A stretch of DNA of 64,000 nt, from assembly GCF_003233655.1 (NCBI RefSeq), contig NZ_CP029829.1:2641410-2705409 (forward strand), in the 5' to 3' direction. A model generated the notes under the pieces. That model searched no databases. It was given only the letters and a program-made list of their open reading frames with translations, and had not been told where the DNA came from. Below are positions 7,795 through 15,091 of this stretch, piece after piece. A program made the translations under genes and the position numbers. Numbering within the stretch: the first letter of the stretch is position 1; every line of letters starts with the position of its first letter. Source of the stretch: Azospirillum ramasamyi (GTDB lineage: Bacteria; Pseudomonadota; Alphaproteobacteria; Azospirillales; Azospirillaceae).

Positions 7795-9447
7795 TCACCC
7801 CACCGGCCGCGTCCGCTCCGACAGCTCGATCAGGTCCATCAGTTCGTTGCTTTTCCAGTAGCGGGACTTGCCCACCTCGGTGCGCGCCGTGGCGACGAGG
7901 TCGTCGATGATCGCCTGCTCTTCCGCGCCCAGTTCGCCGCCGCGCTCCAGCCGATGCGACAGCAGGCGGGTCATGTTGTGGCTGAAGGTTGGGATCCAGG
8001 CGCTGACGCGCTGGCCGAACACCCCGGCGATGGCGTTGATGCGCAGAAGATGCTCCATCCGCTCGTCCAGCGGGTCGGCATCCTCGAACTTCATCGCCTT
8101 CTCGACATTGGCGCGCAGCTCCTCCAGCAGGTTTTCGCGCCATTTCACCAGATCGTAGGTCTCGAACCCGAAGTCGCGCGACATCGCCTGCCAGCGCCAC
8201 AGCAGCCGGTCGAGCCAGACGACGTCGGCATGGTCGATCACCGGCTGGCGCCTGGCGGCGGCGGCCTGGGCGGAACGTTCCATCGCCACCGCGGCCACGC
8301 GCGCCCCGATGATCCTGGCCGCCTGGGTCCAGGCGTTGCGGAAGGCCGGCTCGCTGCGCCGGTCCTCCATCAGCCCGGCGGTGATGGCGGCGTGGATCAG
8401 CTGGTCGAGCCGCTGCACCAGCGCCTCCAGCCGCGCCTTCTCCTTGGCGCTGGGCCGGATGGCGGAGCCGGGCACCCGGTCGTTCAGCTTCAGGATGACG
8501 GTCAGCGCCGCGGTCAGCGCGCGGGTGACGCCGACGAAATGGCCGGTCAGCGCCGCGGTCATCGCATCGCCGCGGCCGGGATCGACGCCGCTCTGCCGGA
8601 TATGGAGCGCCGCGACCGGATAATTGCGCTTCACCGTCAGCACGGACAGCGGCAGCAGGTTCGCCAGATCGTCGCCGCAGCGGTCGCGCAGCTGCTCCGT
8701 CGCGTCCAGCAGGATGTCGGCCAGCCGGTTCGCCTCCGCCTCGCCGCTGCAGGTGGCCGGGAAATTCTCCAGCCGCTCGGCGACCGGCTTCACCGCGCCT
8801 TCGGCATTGGCCAGAACCAGATGCATCAGCCGCAGCGTGCCGATGTCGATGGCCGGCGTCTTTTCCAGGAATCCCGACATCAGCCGGGTGCGGCGCGGCC
8901 GGTTGCGCGACAGGGCGGCCAGCAGTTCGTCCACCGATTTCCTGTTCGCCAGCACGGCGTCCAGATGCTTCACCGCGGCGACGCGCATCCGCTCCTTCAT
9001 CACCATGGCGACGGGGGAGCGCAGGATGCGGTCGATCACGTCGCCGCGCGCCATCTCGTCCAGCGTCTCCTGCGCCTCCACCGCCAGCAGCGGGAAGGCG
9101 TCGCGGCTCAGCGCCTCCCACAGGGCGCCGACGTCGACCCGCTGCAGCATGCCGGGAATCGACAGGCCGGCGTGGTACAGGACGTCGTCGTCGATCAGGA
9201 AGGCTTCGAACAGGTTGGTGAACAGGCGTCTTGCGCGGTTGGTGCGCTGGCGGTTCAGGTACTCGATGACATATTGGCGGACGAGCTGGACCCGGTCGGT
9301 CGGCTCGCTGTCCATGCCCTCGATCTCGCTCAGCAGGCTGTAGACGAGGCTTGCCGGCAGCCGGGCCACCAGCGCGTCGATCTTCTGCCGCAGCTCGTCC
9401 TGGTGCAGTTCATCCGGGCGAATGTTGCCGGTCGAATCGTCGGTCAT
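7795..9447 (-). CDS. hypothetical protein, large predicted all-helical
   Basis: A 550-residue cytoplasmic protein that I cannot place in a family with confidence. There is no signal peptide or membrane segment. The sequence appears almost entirely helical, rich in Arg, Ala, Leu and Glu, with possible helical-repeat character. Segments such as VYSLLSEIEGMDSEPTDRV and the C-terminal KSRYWKSNELMDLIELSERT look conserved rather than random. It is a single gene facing the ABC permease genes (54-base convergent gap), with gpt upstream on the same strand after about 180 bases. The ATG at 9447 has no strong ribosome binding site. No function is assigned. Confidence 0.7.
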   Translation of the reverse strand: MTDDSTGNIRPDELHQDELRQKIDALVARLPASLVYSLLSEIEGMDSEPTDRVQLVRQYVIEYLNRQRTNRARRLFTNLFEAFLIDDDVLYHAGLSIPGMLQRVDVGALWEALSRDAFPLLAVEAQETLDEMARGDVIDRILRSPVAMVMKERMRVAAVKHLDAVLANRKSVDELLAALSRNRPRRTRLMSGFLEKTPAIDIGTLRLMHLVLANAEGAVKPVAERLENFPATCSGEAEANRLADILLDATEQLRDRCGDDLANLLPLSVLTVKRNYPVAALHIRQSGVDPGRGDAMTAALTGHFVGVTRALTAALTVILKLNDRVPGSAIRPSAKEKARLEALVQRLDQLIHAAITAGLMEDRRSEPAFRNAWTQAARIIGARVAAVAMERSAQAAAARRQPVIDHADVVWLDRLLWRWQAMSRDFGFETYDLVKWRENLLEELRANVEKAMKFEDADPLDERMEHLLRINAIAGVFGQRVSAWIPTFSHNMTRLLSHRLERGGELGAEEQAIIDDLVATARTEVGKSRYWKSNELMDLIELSERTRPVG

Positions 9448-9625
9448 GCGCGGGCCGCCACGCGATGTTGGAAGGCGCTGGCGGGCGCAGGGACTCCGCC
9501 GCGCGTCATTTAGGACGAAAACGGTAAATTTTTACGTAATGAGTCCTAAACAGGCGAACGGGGTCACCGGCGCGATCCCCGCATGCCGCGGGCGGCCGCG
9601 CCGGTGGTTGTCCGTCAGCCGGCAG

Positions 9626-10120
9626 TCAGCCCTGGCGCAGCTTGGCGATCGGCTGCGAGAACTGCAGTTCGATGTCCCAGGGGAAGTGGATCCAGGTGTC
9701 CTGGCTGACTTCGGTGATGAAGGTGTCGACCAGGGGCCGGCCGGCCGGCTTGGCGTAGACGGTGGCGAAATGCGCCTTCGGCAGCAATTTGCGCACGACT
9801 TCCGCCGTCTTGCCGGTGTCCACCAGGTCGTCGATGATCAGCCAGCCCTCGCCGTCGCCGGCATTGGCGCCCTCGACACCCTTCAGCACCGTCGCATTGC
9901 GCTGCTTCTGGTGATCGTAGCTGGAGACACAGACGGTGTCGATCATGCGGATTTCGAGCTCGCGCGCGATGATCGCCGCAGGAACCATGCCGCCGCGCGT
10001 GATCGCGATGATGCCCTTCCACGGGCCACGGTCGATCAGGCGCCAGGCCAGCGCCTTGGCGTTGCGGTGGAGCTCTTCCCAGGACACCGGGAAATGCTTG
10101 TTGAAGGGGGCTTCGGCCAC
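9626..10120 (-). CDS. gpt: xanthine phosphoribosyltransferase (XGPRT)
   Basis: A 164-residue phosphoribosyltransferase of the Gpt family, which salvages xanthine, guanine and hypoxanthine to their nucleotides using PRPP. The PRPP-binding motif [12 protein letters not shown] lies near residues 94-105, and the early [16 protein letters not shown] motif supports the pyrophosphate loop. The length fits Gpt (about 155-165). The start is GTG at 10120, eight bases after GGAGAG; the longer frame upstream runs through the promoter and a 12-bp repeat and is rejected. The protein is expected to be cytosolic or weakly membrane-associated. Confidence 0.88.
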   Translation of the reverse strand: MAEAPFNKHFPVSWEELHRNAKALAWRLIDRGPWKGIIAITRGGMVPAAIIARELEIRMIDTVCVSSYDHQKQRNATVLKGVEGANAGDGEGWLIIDDLVDTGKTAEVVRKLLPKAHFATVYAKPAGRPLVDTFITEVSQDTWIHFPWDIELQFSQPIAKLRQG

Positions 10121-10151
10121 GGTGCTGACTCTCCAAAAACGGCAAGTGGAC

Positions 10152-10180
10152 TGTATAACCCAGCCGCCGCCGCCCGGCAA
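10152..10180 (-). promoter_or_regulatory. predicted gpt promoter (-35 TTGCCG, 17 bp, -10 TATACA)
   Basis: Read on the minus strand, TTGCCG (10180-10175) and TATACA (10157-10152) are 17 bases apart, and transcription would start about 25 bases before the gpt GTG. The -35 hexamer lies in a unit of the 12-bp tandem repeat, so further copies of TTGCCG occur upstream. Confidence 0.55.
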
Positions 10181-10211
10181 TCGGGCCGGCAATCAGGCCG
10201 GCAATCGGGGG
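10176..10211. repeat. 12-bp tandem repeat, three units, at the gpt promoter
   Basis: Three consecutive 12-base units: GGCAATCGGGCC (10176-10187), GGCAATCAGGCC (10188-10199) and GGCAATCGGGGG (10200-10211). On the minus strand each unit holds a TTGCCG-like hexamer. The unit nearest gpt supplies the predicted -35 element. Confidence 0.85.
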
Positions 10212-10281
10212 TGCTTCGTGCGCGGTGGACCGGCCGTCGCAGGGGCGTCGCAAGGCCGGCGACAATTCGTGAAAAAAGCGC

Positions 10282-10310
10282 TTGCGGGGCAGGGGGTGTT
10301 TGAGTATGTT
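10282..10310 (+). promoter_or_regulatory. predicted promoter of first tRNA-Arg
   Basis: TTGCGG at 10282-10287 and TATGTT at 10305-10310 are 17 bases apart, about 55 bases before the tRNA. The same layout recurs before the second copy (TTGCCT/TAGGTT), which supports it. Confidence 0.6.
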
Positions 10311-10364
10311 GCGCGCCTCGACGCCGACGGCCTGCCGCCGACGCCGGGACAGACGGTGGATAAA

Positions 10365-10441
10365 GCGCCCGTAGCTCAGCTGGATAGAGCATCAGACTAC
10401 GAATCTGAGGGTCAGGAGTTCGAATCTCTTCGGGCGCGCCA
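10365..10441 (+). tRNA. tRNA-Arg (anticodon ACG), copy 1
   Basis: A 77-base tRNA with the 7-bp acceptor stem GCGCCCG/CGGGCGC, discriminator G and an encoded CCA. The anticodon loop CTACGAA between TCAGA and TCTGA gives anticodon ACG, whose A34 is normally deaminated to inosine to read CGU, CGC and CGA. The T loop TTCGAAT is intact. It is identical in sequence to the copy at 10627. Confidence 0.97.
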
Positions 10442-10461
10442 TCCTCCCCGTTTGACAATAC

Positions 10462-10486
10462 AGGCCACCTCCGCGGTGGCCTTTGT
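10462..10486 (+). terminator. Rho-independent terminator after tRNA-Arg copy 1
   Basis: An 8-bp stem AGGCCACC/GGTGGCCT with the loop TCCGC, followed by a short T-rich stretch (TTTGT). Confidence 0.75.
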
Positions 10487-10545
10487 CGTCTGGGGCACCG
10501 TCGAAATCCGCAAGAAAGCTTCGCGTTTTTCTTCGTGAAAAGCTC

Positions 10546-10574
10546 TTGCCTTCGATGACGGATTTGAGTAGGTT
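10546..10574 (+). promoter_or_regulatory. predicted promoter of second tRNA-Arg
   Basis: TTGCCT at 10546-10551 and TAGGTT at 10569-10574 with 17-bp spacing. The segment GTTGCGCGCCTCGACGCCG after the -10 box is shared with the upstream copy, showing that the promoter was duplicated with the tRNA. Confidence 0.55.
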
Positions 10575-10626
10575 GCGCGCCTCGACGCCGGGGGACACTT
10601 CGACGGCGAGACGTTTGGTGGATAAG

Positions 10627-10703
10627 GCGCCCGTAGCTCAGCTGGATAGAGCATCAGACTACGAATCTGAGGGTCAGGAGTTCGAATCTCTTCGGGCGCG
10701 CCA
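10627..10703 (+). tRNA. tRNA-Arg (anticodon ACG), copy 2
   Basis: A 77-base gene identical to the tRNA at 10365-10441, including the encoded CCA, at a period of 262 bases. It has its own promoter and terminator, so each copy is an independent transcription unit. Confidence 0.97.
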
Positions 10704-10730
10704 TCCTCCAAAGAGCCATGACCGACATGC

Positions 10731-10757
10731 AAGGCCGCCTCCGGGCGGCCTTTGTCG
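10731..10757 (+). terminator. Rho-independent terminator after tRNA-Arg copy 2
   Basis: A 9-bp stem AAGGCCGCC/GGCGGCCTT with the loop TCCG, then TTGTCGTTT. It is similar in design to the terminator after copy 1. Confidence 0.75.
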
Positions 10758-10834
10758 TTTCACGACTTCGTTGCTCTGGCGCGAGCCCCGGTGGCTCCTC
10801 TACACTTGCGGCCCGCACCACTGGATGCACGGCC

Positions 10835-11785
10835 ATGCCCCGCAGCGACTTCTATCCGCCCATCGACCCGTACCAGACCGGCACGCTCGCCGTCGACGGG
10901 ATCCACACGGTCTATTGGGAGCAGGCGGGCAACCCGCGCGGCGTGCCGGTGATGTTCCTGCATGGCGGGCCGGGGGCCGGGGCCTCGCCCACCCACCGCC
11001 GCTTCTTCGACCCCGCCCATTACCGCATCGTCGTGATGGACCAGCGCGGGGCCGGCCGCTCCACGCCCTTGGGCGAAACGCGCGAGAACACCACGGAGAG
11101 GCTGATCGAGGACATCGAGACGCTGCGCCGGCATCTGGGGATCGAGCGCTGGCACCTGTTCGGCGGCTCCTGGGGATCGACGCTGGCGCTCGCCTATGCG
11201 CAGACCCATCCGGAGCGCTGCCTGGGCCTGATCCTGCGCGGCATCTTCCTGATGCGGAAGAGCGAGATCGACTGGTTCCTCTATTCCATGCGCGTGCTGT
11301 TCCCCGAAGCCTGGGCCGCCTTCGCCGGCCATATCCCGGAGGACGAGCGCGGCGACCTGCTGGAGGCGTATTGGAAGCGGCTCGACTCGCCGGATTCGAT
11401 GGTTCGCATGGCGGCGGCGCGGGTGTGGAGCATCTATGAGGGCAGCTGTTCGTCCCTGCTGCCGTCGCCCGACCTGATCGCCGCCAGCGGCGAGGACCGC
11501 CACGCCCTGGGGCTGGCGCGGATCGAGGCGCATTACTTCCGCTCCAACCGCTTCACGCCGGAAGACAAGCTGCTGCGCGACGTCCACCGCATCCGCCATC
11601 TGCCGGGGGTGATCGTCCAGGGCCGCTACGACATCGTTTGCCCGACGATCTCCGCCGACGCGCTGCACCGCGCCTGGCCGGAGGCCGATTACCGCATCGT
11701 CCCCGACGCCGGCCATTCCGCCATGGAGCCCGGCATCCGCACGGCGCTTATCCAGGCGACGGAGCGGTTCAAGGAATATCGTTGA
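10835..11785 (+). CDS. pip: proline iminopeptidase (S33 alpha/beta hydrolase)
   Basis: A 316-residue alpha/beta hydrolase that matches prolyl iminopeptidases in length and sequence. The opening FYPPIDPYQTGTLAVDGIHTVYWEQ leads to the oxyanion segment LHGGPGAG, the nucleophile elbow GGSWGST and a C-terminal DAGHS histidine. The DQRGAGRSTP motif is diagnostic. It removes N-terminal proline from peptides in the cytoplasm. The ATG at 10835 gives the family start MPRSDFYPP; upstream codons in the frame overlap the tRNA terminator. mutM follows after 57 bases on the same strand. Confidence 0.92.
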   Translation: MPRSDFYPPIDPYQTGTLAVDGIHTVYWEQAGNPRGVPVMFLHGGPGAGASPTHRRFFDPAHYRIVVMDQRGAGRSTPLGETRENTTERLIEDIETLRRHLGIERWHLFGGSWGSTLALAYAQTHPERCLGLILRGIFLMRKSEIDWFLYSMRVLFPEAWAAFAGHIPEDERGDLLEAYWKRLDSPDSMVRMAAARVWSIYEGSCSSLLPSPDLIAASGEDRHALGLARIEAHYFRSNRFTPEDKLLRDVHRIRHLPGVIVQGRYDIVCPTISADALHRAWPEADYRIVPDAGHSAMEPGIRTALIQATERFKEYR

Positions 11786-11842
11786 CGCTCTCCGTGACGC
11801 CCCGGGCTTTAACTTCGATCCCTTCCACCCCACACTCTGCCG

Positions 11843-12685
11843 ATGCCTGAACTTCCCGAAGTCGAGACGGTGTGCCGGGGCCTCGCCCCGCACCTCGAAG
11901 GCCGGCGGCTGGTCCGTGTGGAGCAGCGGCGGCCGAACCTGCGCACCCCCTTTCCGCCGCGCTTCTGCGAGAGGCTGACCGGCCGGCGCATCGAGTCGGT
12001 GCGGCGGCGGGCCAAATACATCCTGATGCATCTGGATGACGGCGGCGTGCTGATCGCCCATCTCGGCATGTCCGGCCGCATGATCATCGCGCCGGAGCGC
12101 CCCGAATCCTACGACAAGCACGACCATGTGGTGTTCGAGACCGACGCCGGCACCGTCGTCACCTTCAACGACGCCCGCCGTTTCGGCCTGATGGACCTGA
12201 CGGTGGCGGACGCGCTGGGCGACCATCCGATGCTGCGCAACCTGGGGCCGGAGCCGCTGGGCAACGAATTCTCCGGCCCGGAGCTCGCCCGCCGTCTGGC
12301 CGGCAGGATGACGCCGATCAAGGCCGCCCTGCTGGACCAGAGCGTCGTCGCCGGCCTCGGCAACATCTATGTGTCGGAGGCGCTGTACCAGTCCGGCATC
12401 CTGCCCACCCGCAGCGCCGCCAGCCTGACCGGCGAAGAGGCCGACCGTCTCGCCAATGCGGTGCGCGAGGTGCTGGAGCGCGCCATCGCCGCCGGCGGCT
12501 CCTCGCTCCGCGACTACCGGCAGGCGTCGGGAGAGCTGGGCTATTTCCAGCACCAGTTCGCCGTCTACGATCGGGAGGGGGAGGGATGCCCCGATTGCGA
12601 CTGCGACCGTACCCGGACGGGAGGCATTCAGCGGATTGTACAGTCAGGCCGCTCGACTTTCTTTTGTGCGGCGCGCCAACGGTGA
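11843..12685 (+). CDS. mutM: formamidopyrimidine-DNA glycosylase MutM (Fpg)
   Basis: A 280-residue bifunctional DNA glycosylase/AP lyase that excises 8-oxoguanine and other oxidised purines. After Met removal the catalytic Pro2-Glu3 pair of [10 protein letters not shown] is in place, and Lys58 (RRRAKYILM) is the usual second catalytic lysine. The helix-two-turn-helix carries [19 protein letters not shown]. The C-terminal zinc finger has Cys249 and Cys252 and then Cys275, but the position of the fourth ligand is Arg278 (FFCAARQR in place of CxxCQ). A downstream exported-protein gene starts 12 bases after its stop. Confidence 0.93.
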   Translation: MPELPEVETVCRGLAPHLEGRRLVRVEQRRPNLRTPFPPRFCERLTGRRIESVRRRAKYILMHLDDGGVLIAHLGMSGRMIIAPERPESYDKHDHVVFETDAGTVVTFNDARRFGLMDLTVADALGDHPMLRNLGPEPLGNEFSGPELARRLAGRMTPIKAALLDQSVVAGLGNIYVSEALYQSGILPTRSAASLTGEEADRLANAVREVLERAIAAGGSSLRDYRQASGELGYFQHQFAVYDREGEGCPDCDCDRTRTGGIQRIVQSGRSTFFCAARQR

Positions 12686-12697
12686 TATAGCTGGGGC

Positions 12698-13141
12698 ATG
12701 ACGGCTCTACCGGCCATGCTCCGGGCGGCGTCCGCCGCTTTCCTCCTTGCCGGCCCCGCGGTCGCGGGCCTGGGGAGCTTCCTTATTCCCATTCCTCCGG
12801 CATTCGCCGCCCAACTGGCCGCTGCCGACTCCGGGCCGTTCGTCCCCGGCTTCACCGACGTTCCGGTGATGCCCGGGCTGGCGACCGCCGAATCGGAGCC
12901 GCTGGTCTTCGACAAGCCGGGCGGGCGGATCGTCCAGGCCGTGCTGTCGGGGGAGGTGCCGCGCCAAGCGGTGCTGGCCTTCTACGACCAGACCCTGCCG
13001 CAGCTGGGCTGGCGCCGGGCATCCGACCGCGTCTTCGTCCGCGAGGGCGAGGAACTGCGGCTGGAATTCCCCCAGCAGACCCCCAAACAGGCCAAGTCCA
13101 AGGCCGCGACCGCCGTCCGCTTCACTTTGACGCCGCGCTGA
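12698..13141 (+). CDS. hypothetical exported protein
   Basis: A 147-residue protein with an N-terminal signal-like hydrophobic stretch ([21 protein letters not shown]) and a probable cleavage after PAFA near residue 37. The mature part has a pattern like [31 protein letters not shown], resembling small periplasmic domains with a curved sheet, then a basic C-terminus. It starts 12 bases after the mutM stop and so is probably cotranscribed with it, while enoyl-CoA hydratase follows after about 105 bases. I do not recognise a named family. Confidence 0.7.
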   Translation: MTALPAMLRAASAAFLLAGPAVAGLGSFLIPIPPAFAAQLAAADSGPFVPGFTDVPVMPGLATAESEPLVFDKPGGRIVQAVLSGEVPRQAVLAFYDQTLPQLGWRRASDRVFVREGEELRLEFPQQTPKQAKSKAATAVRFTLTPR

Positions 13142-13247
13142 CGGCGGGCACACCCGCCATATTCGCGCAAATTCCAGATCGACACCCCTACACAACCACG
13201 AGTCCCGGAAGCAACCGGGCTCGCCCCATCGGGAGAGTGCTGCAGCC

Positions 13248-14024
13248 ATGTCGTATGAAACCATCCTCGTCGAGACCCGCGGCCCCGTCGGCCTGATCAC
13301 CCTCAACCGTCCGAAGGCTCTGAACGCGCTGTGCGACCAGCTGGTGACCGAGCTGGGTCGGGCTCTCGATGATTTCGAGGCCGACAGCGCCATCGGCGCC
13401 ATCGTCGTGACCGGATCGGAGCGTGCCTTCGCCGCCGGCGCCGACATCAAGGAGATGGCCGGCTTCTCCTATATGGATGTCTACAATTCCAACTTCATCA
13501 CCGCGAAGTGGGAGCGGCTGGCCAAGTGCCGCAAGCCGACCATCGCCGCGGTCGCCGGCTTCGCGCTGGGCGGCGGCTGCGAGCTGGCGATGATGGCCGA
13601 CTTCATCCTGGCCGCCGACACCGCCAAGTTCGGCCAGCCGGAGGTCACCATCGGCACCATCCCCGGCGCCGGCGGCACCCAGCGCCTGACCCGCTTCGTC
13701 GGCAAGTCCAAGGCGATGGAGATGGTCCTGACCGGCCGCATGATCGACGCCGCCGAGGCCGAGCGTTGCGGCCTCGTCTCCCGCATCGTCCCGGCCGCCG
13801 AGCTGGTGGAGGAGGCGGTGAAGGTCGCCACCAAGATCGCCTCGCTGTCGCAGCCGGTCATCGCCATGGCCAAGGAAGCGGTCAACGTCGCCTATGAGTC
13901 GACCCTGGCCGAGGGCATCCGTTTCGAGCGCCGCCTGTTCCATTCGACCTTCGCCACCGAAGATCAGAAGGAAGGCATGGCGGCCTTCGCCGAGAAGCGG
14001 CAGCCCGGCTGGAAGAATCGCTGA
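13248..14024 (+). CDS. enoyl-CoA hydratase, short-chain type
   Basis: A 258-residue crotonase-fold enzyme that hydrates trans-2-enoyl-CoA to 3-hydroxyacyl-CoA in fatty acid or branched-chain degradation. The oxyanion-hole motifs [12 protein letters not shown] and [16 protein letters not shown] are intact, and the catalytic glutamates fall in GGGCE and [13 protein letters not shown] as in mitochondrial ECHS1 and bacterial EchA. A GGGAGAG site precedes the ATG at 13248. It stands alone between the exported protein and rpsT, with a hairpin after its stop. The exact pathway is not visible from its neighbours. Confidence 0.9.
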   Translation: MSYETILVETRGPVGLITLNRPKALNALCDQLVTELGRALDDFEADSAIGAIVVTGSERAFAAGADIKEMAGFSYMDVYNSNFITAKWERLAKCRKPTIAAVAGFALGGGCELAMMADFILAADTAKFGQPEVTIGTIPGAGGTQRLTRFVGKSKAMEMVLTGRMIDAAEAERCGLVSRIVPAAELVEEAVKVATKIASLSQPVIAMAKEAVNVAYESTLAEGIRFERRLFHSTFATEDQKEGMAAFAEKRQPGWKNR

Positions 14025-14057
14025 GTCGTCGAACACCCTTCGACTCTGCCGCCTGAG

Positions 14058-14084
14058 CCATCCCCTGCATCTTGCGGGGGATGG
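14058..14084 (+). terminator. hairpin after enoyl-CoA hydratase
   Basis: An 8-bp stem CCATCCCC/GGGGATGG about 34 bases after the stop, without a T-run. It may be a weak terminator or a 3'-end stabiliser. Confidence 0.35.
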
Positions 14085-14145
14085 ACCAGATCCCATCAAG
14101 ATGTCGTCCGCGTACGATTAGTCAAAATCATCGGGCGTCCACGCC

Positions 14146-14174
14146 TTGACTCGCGGTGCGCTGCCGCGTATAAG
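14146..14174 (+). promoter_or_regulatory. predicted rpsT promoter
   Basis: TTGACT at 14146-14151 and TATAAG at 14169-14174, exactly 17 bases apart and about 46 bases before the rpsT ATG. This is the best sigma-70-type match in the window. Confidence 0.75.
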
Positions 14175-14219
14175 GCGCGCTCGCATCACGACAGCCGTGT
14201 CGTTCGGAGTAGGGTTTCC

Positions 14220-14480
14220 ATGGCCAATCATAAGTCCGCTGAAAAGCGCATTCGTCAGACCGAGCGTCGCACGGAAGTCAACCGTGCCCGCATCAGCCGC
14301 ATCCGCTCCTTCGTGAAGAAGGTCGAGGGCGCGATCCAGAGCGGCGACAAGTCCGCTGCCGCCGACGCGTTCAAGTCCGCTCAGCCGGAGCTGATGCGCG
14401 GCGTGTCCAAGGGCGTGCTGCACAAGAACACCGTGTCGCGCAAGCTGTCGCGTCTGTCGGCTGCGATCAAGGCTCTCTGA
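14220..14480 (+). CDS. rpsT: 30S ribosomal protein S20
   Basis: An 86-residue, very basic helical protein with the S20 opening [17 protein letters not shown] and the conserved [24 protein letters not shown] end. It binds 16S rRNA in the body of the small subunit. It is monocistronic, with a clear promoter upstream and a strong terminator 24 bases after the stop. dnaA lies about 600 bases downstream on the same strand, an arrangement often seen in alphaproteobacteria. Confidence 0.97.
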   Translation: MANHKSAEKRIRQTERRTEVNRARISRIRSFVKKVEGAIQSGDKSAAADAFKSAQPELMRGVSKGVLHKNTVSRKLSRLSAAIKAL

Positions 14481-14503
14481 TAGAGCTTTCATCCGCTGGT
14501 TTC

Positions 14504-14539
14504 AAAAAGCCGCGCCCGTGACTCGGGGCGCGGCTTTTT
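14504..14539 (+). terminator. Rho-independent terminator of rpsT
   Basis: A long stem AAAAAGCCGCGCCC pairing with GGGGCGCGGCTTTTT around the loop GTGACTC, ending in a T-run. It is very strong by eye. Confidence 0.9.
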
Positions 14540-14544
14540 GCGTT

Positions 14545-14840
14545 TAAAGTAAATGTATGGGTAATCGACAATTGTCTTAGATTGTTGTTAGGCGCGCTTA
14601 TGAGATTCGGGATCGGCCTTGTGGTTAGAACGATGGTTTTTATCTTTTTAGGCCGTTCGCCATCTGTCCCATTGCCAGATTTCGTTGGTATGGTTAGACT
14701 TTTGCTCCAATTCGGCAGAGCCAAATGGGGTGATGCAACACTCTGTGGCCGGCCGAACACAGAAGTGAAATACTGAAGGTCTTACGCAGGATCGGGGCTT
14801 GTTGAGTCCCGGTCGATCGCACGATCTTCTTTTACTTACA
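14545..14840. other. AT-rich gene-free stretch upstream of dnaA with possible structured RNA
   Basis: About 300 bases that are visibly AT-richer than everything around them. I see no convincing gene. A short frame from 14600 has no ribosome binding site. The 3' part holds a 10-bp stem (14790-14814, loop TGTTG) followed by a second small hairpin and TTCTTTTACTT, which would suit the end of a small RNA. The place next to dnaA also suits an origin, but no clear DnaA box (TTATCCACA-like) was found. Confidence 0.4.
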
Positions 14841-14899
14841 AGCTGTCGCGCTTGGGGCGGGATTTACAATCCCGTCGACTCATGCGTGTGCGTTTTGGG

Positions 14900-14905
14900 T
14901 ATAAT
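14900..14905 (+). promoter_or_regulatory. possible dnaA -10 element
   Basis: A perfect TATAAT about 187 bases before the dnaA start. The region 17 bases upstream does not carry a recognisable -35, so this is only a candidate. The long GC-rich leader downstream could hold regulatory structure. Confidence 0.35.
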
Positions 14906-15091
14906 GTTCCGTTCGGGGTCAACCCTGCCTGGATTCGTCCGGGCGGGACCAGGCGGGCGGCCGGGGCACCAGTCGGCGGACACATCTTCGGTGTGTGCGG
15001 CACCGGTGCCGGCTGTCCCGGCCGCGGGGTCGCTCCCGCGCCGCCTCGGCGGTGGGGGCTGGCCGGGGGGAAGGAGCGGGAGTAAGGGAGC

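Noticed and set aside
14600..14776. Small open frame (about 58 residues) in the AT-rich region before dnaA
   Set aside because: No ribosome binding site and no family-like features; treated as non-coding.
14735..14790. Short similarity to the loop of 5S rRNA (CCGAACACAGAAGTGAAA)
   Set aside because: The match covers only one helix; flanking 5S helices and the rest of an rRNA operon are missing, so it is probably chance.
14545..15091. Replication origin next to dnaA
   Set aside because: The region is suggestive by position, but no DnaA boxes were recognised, so no origin is called.
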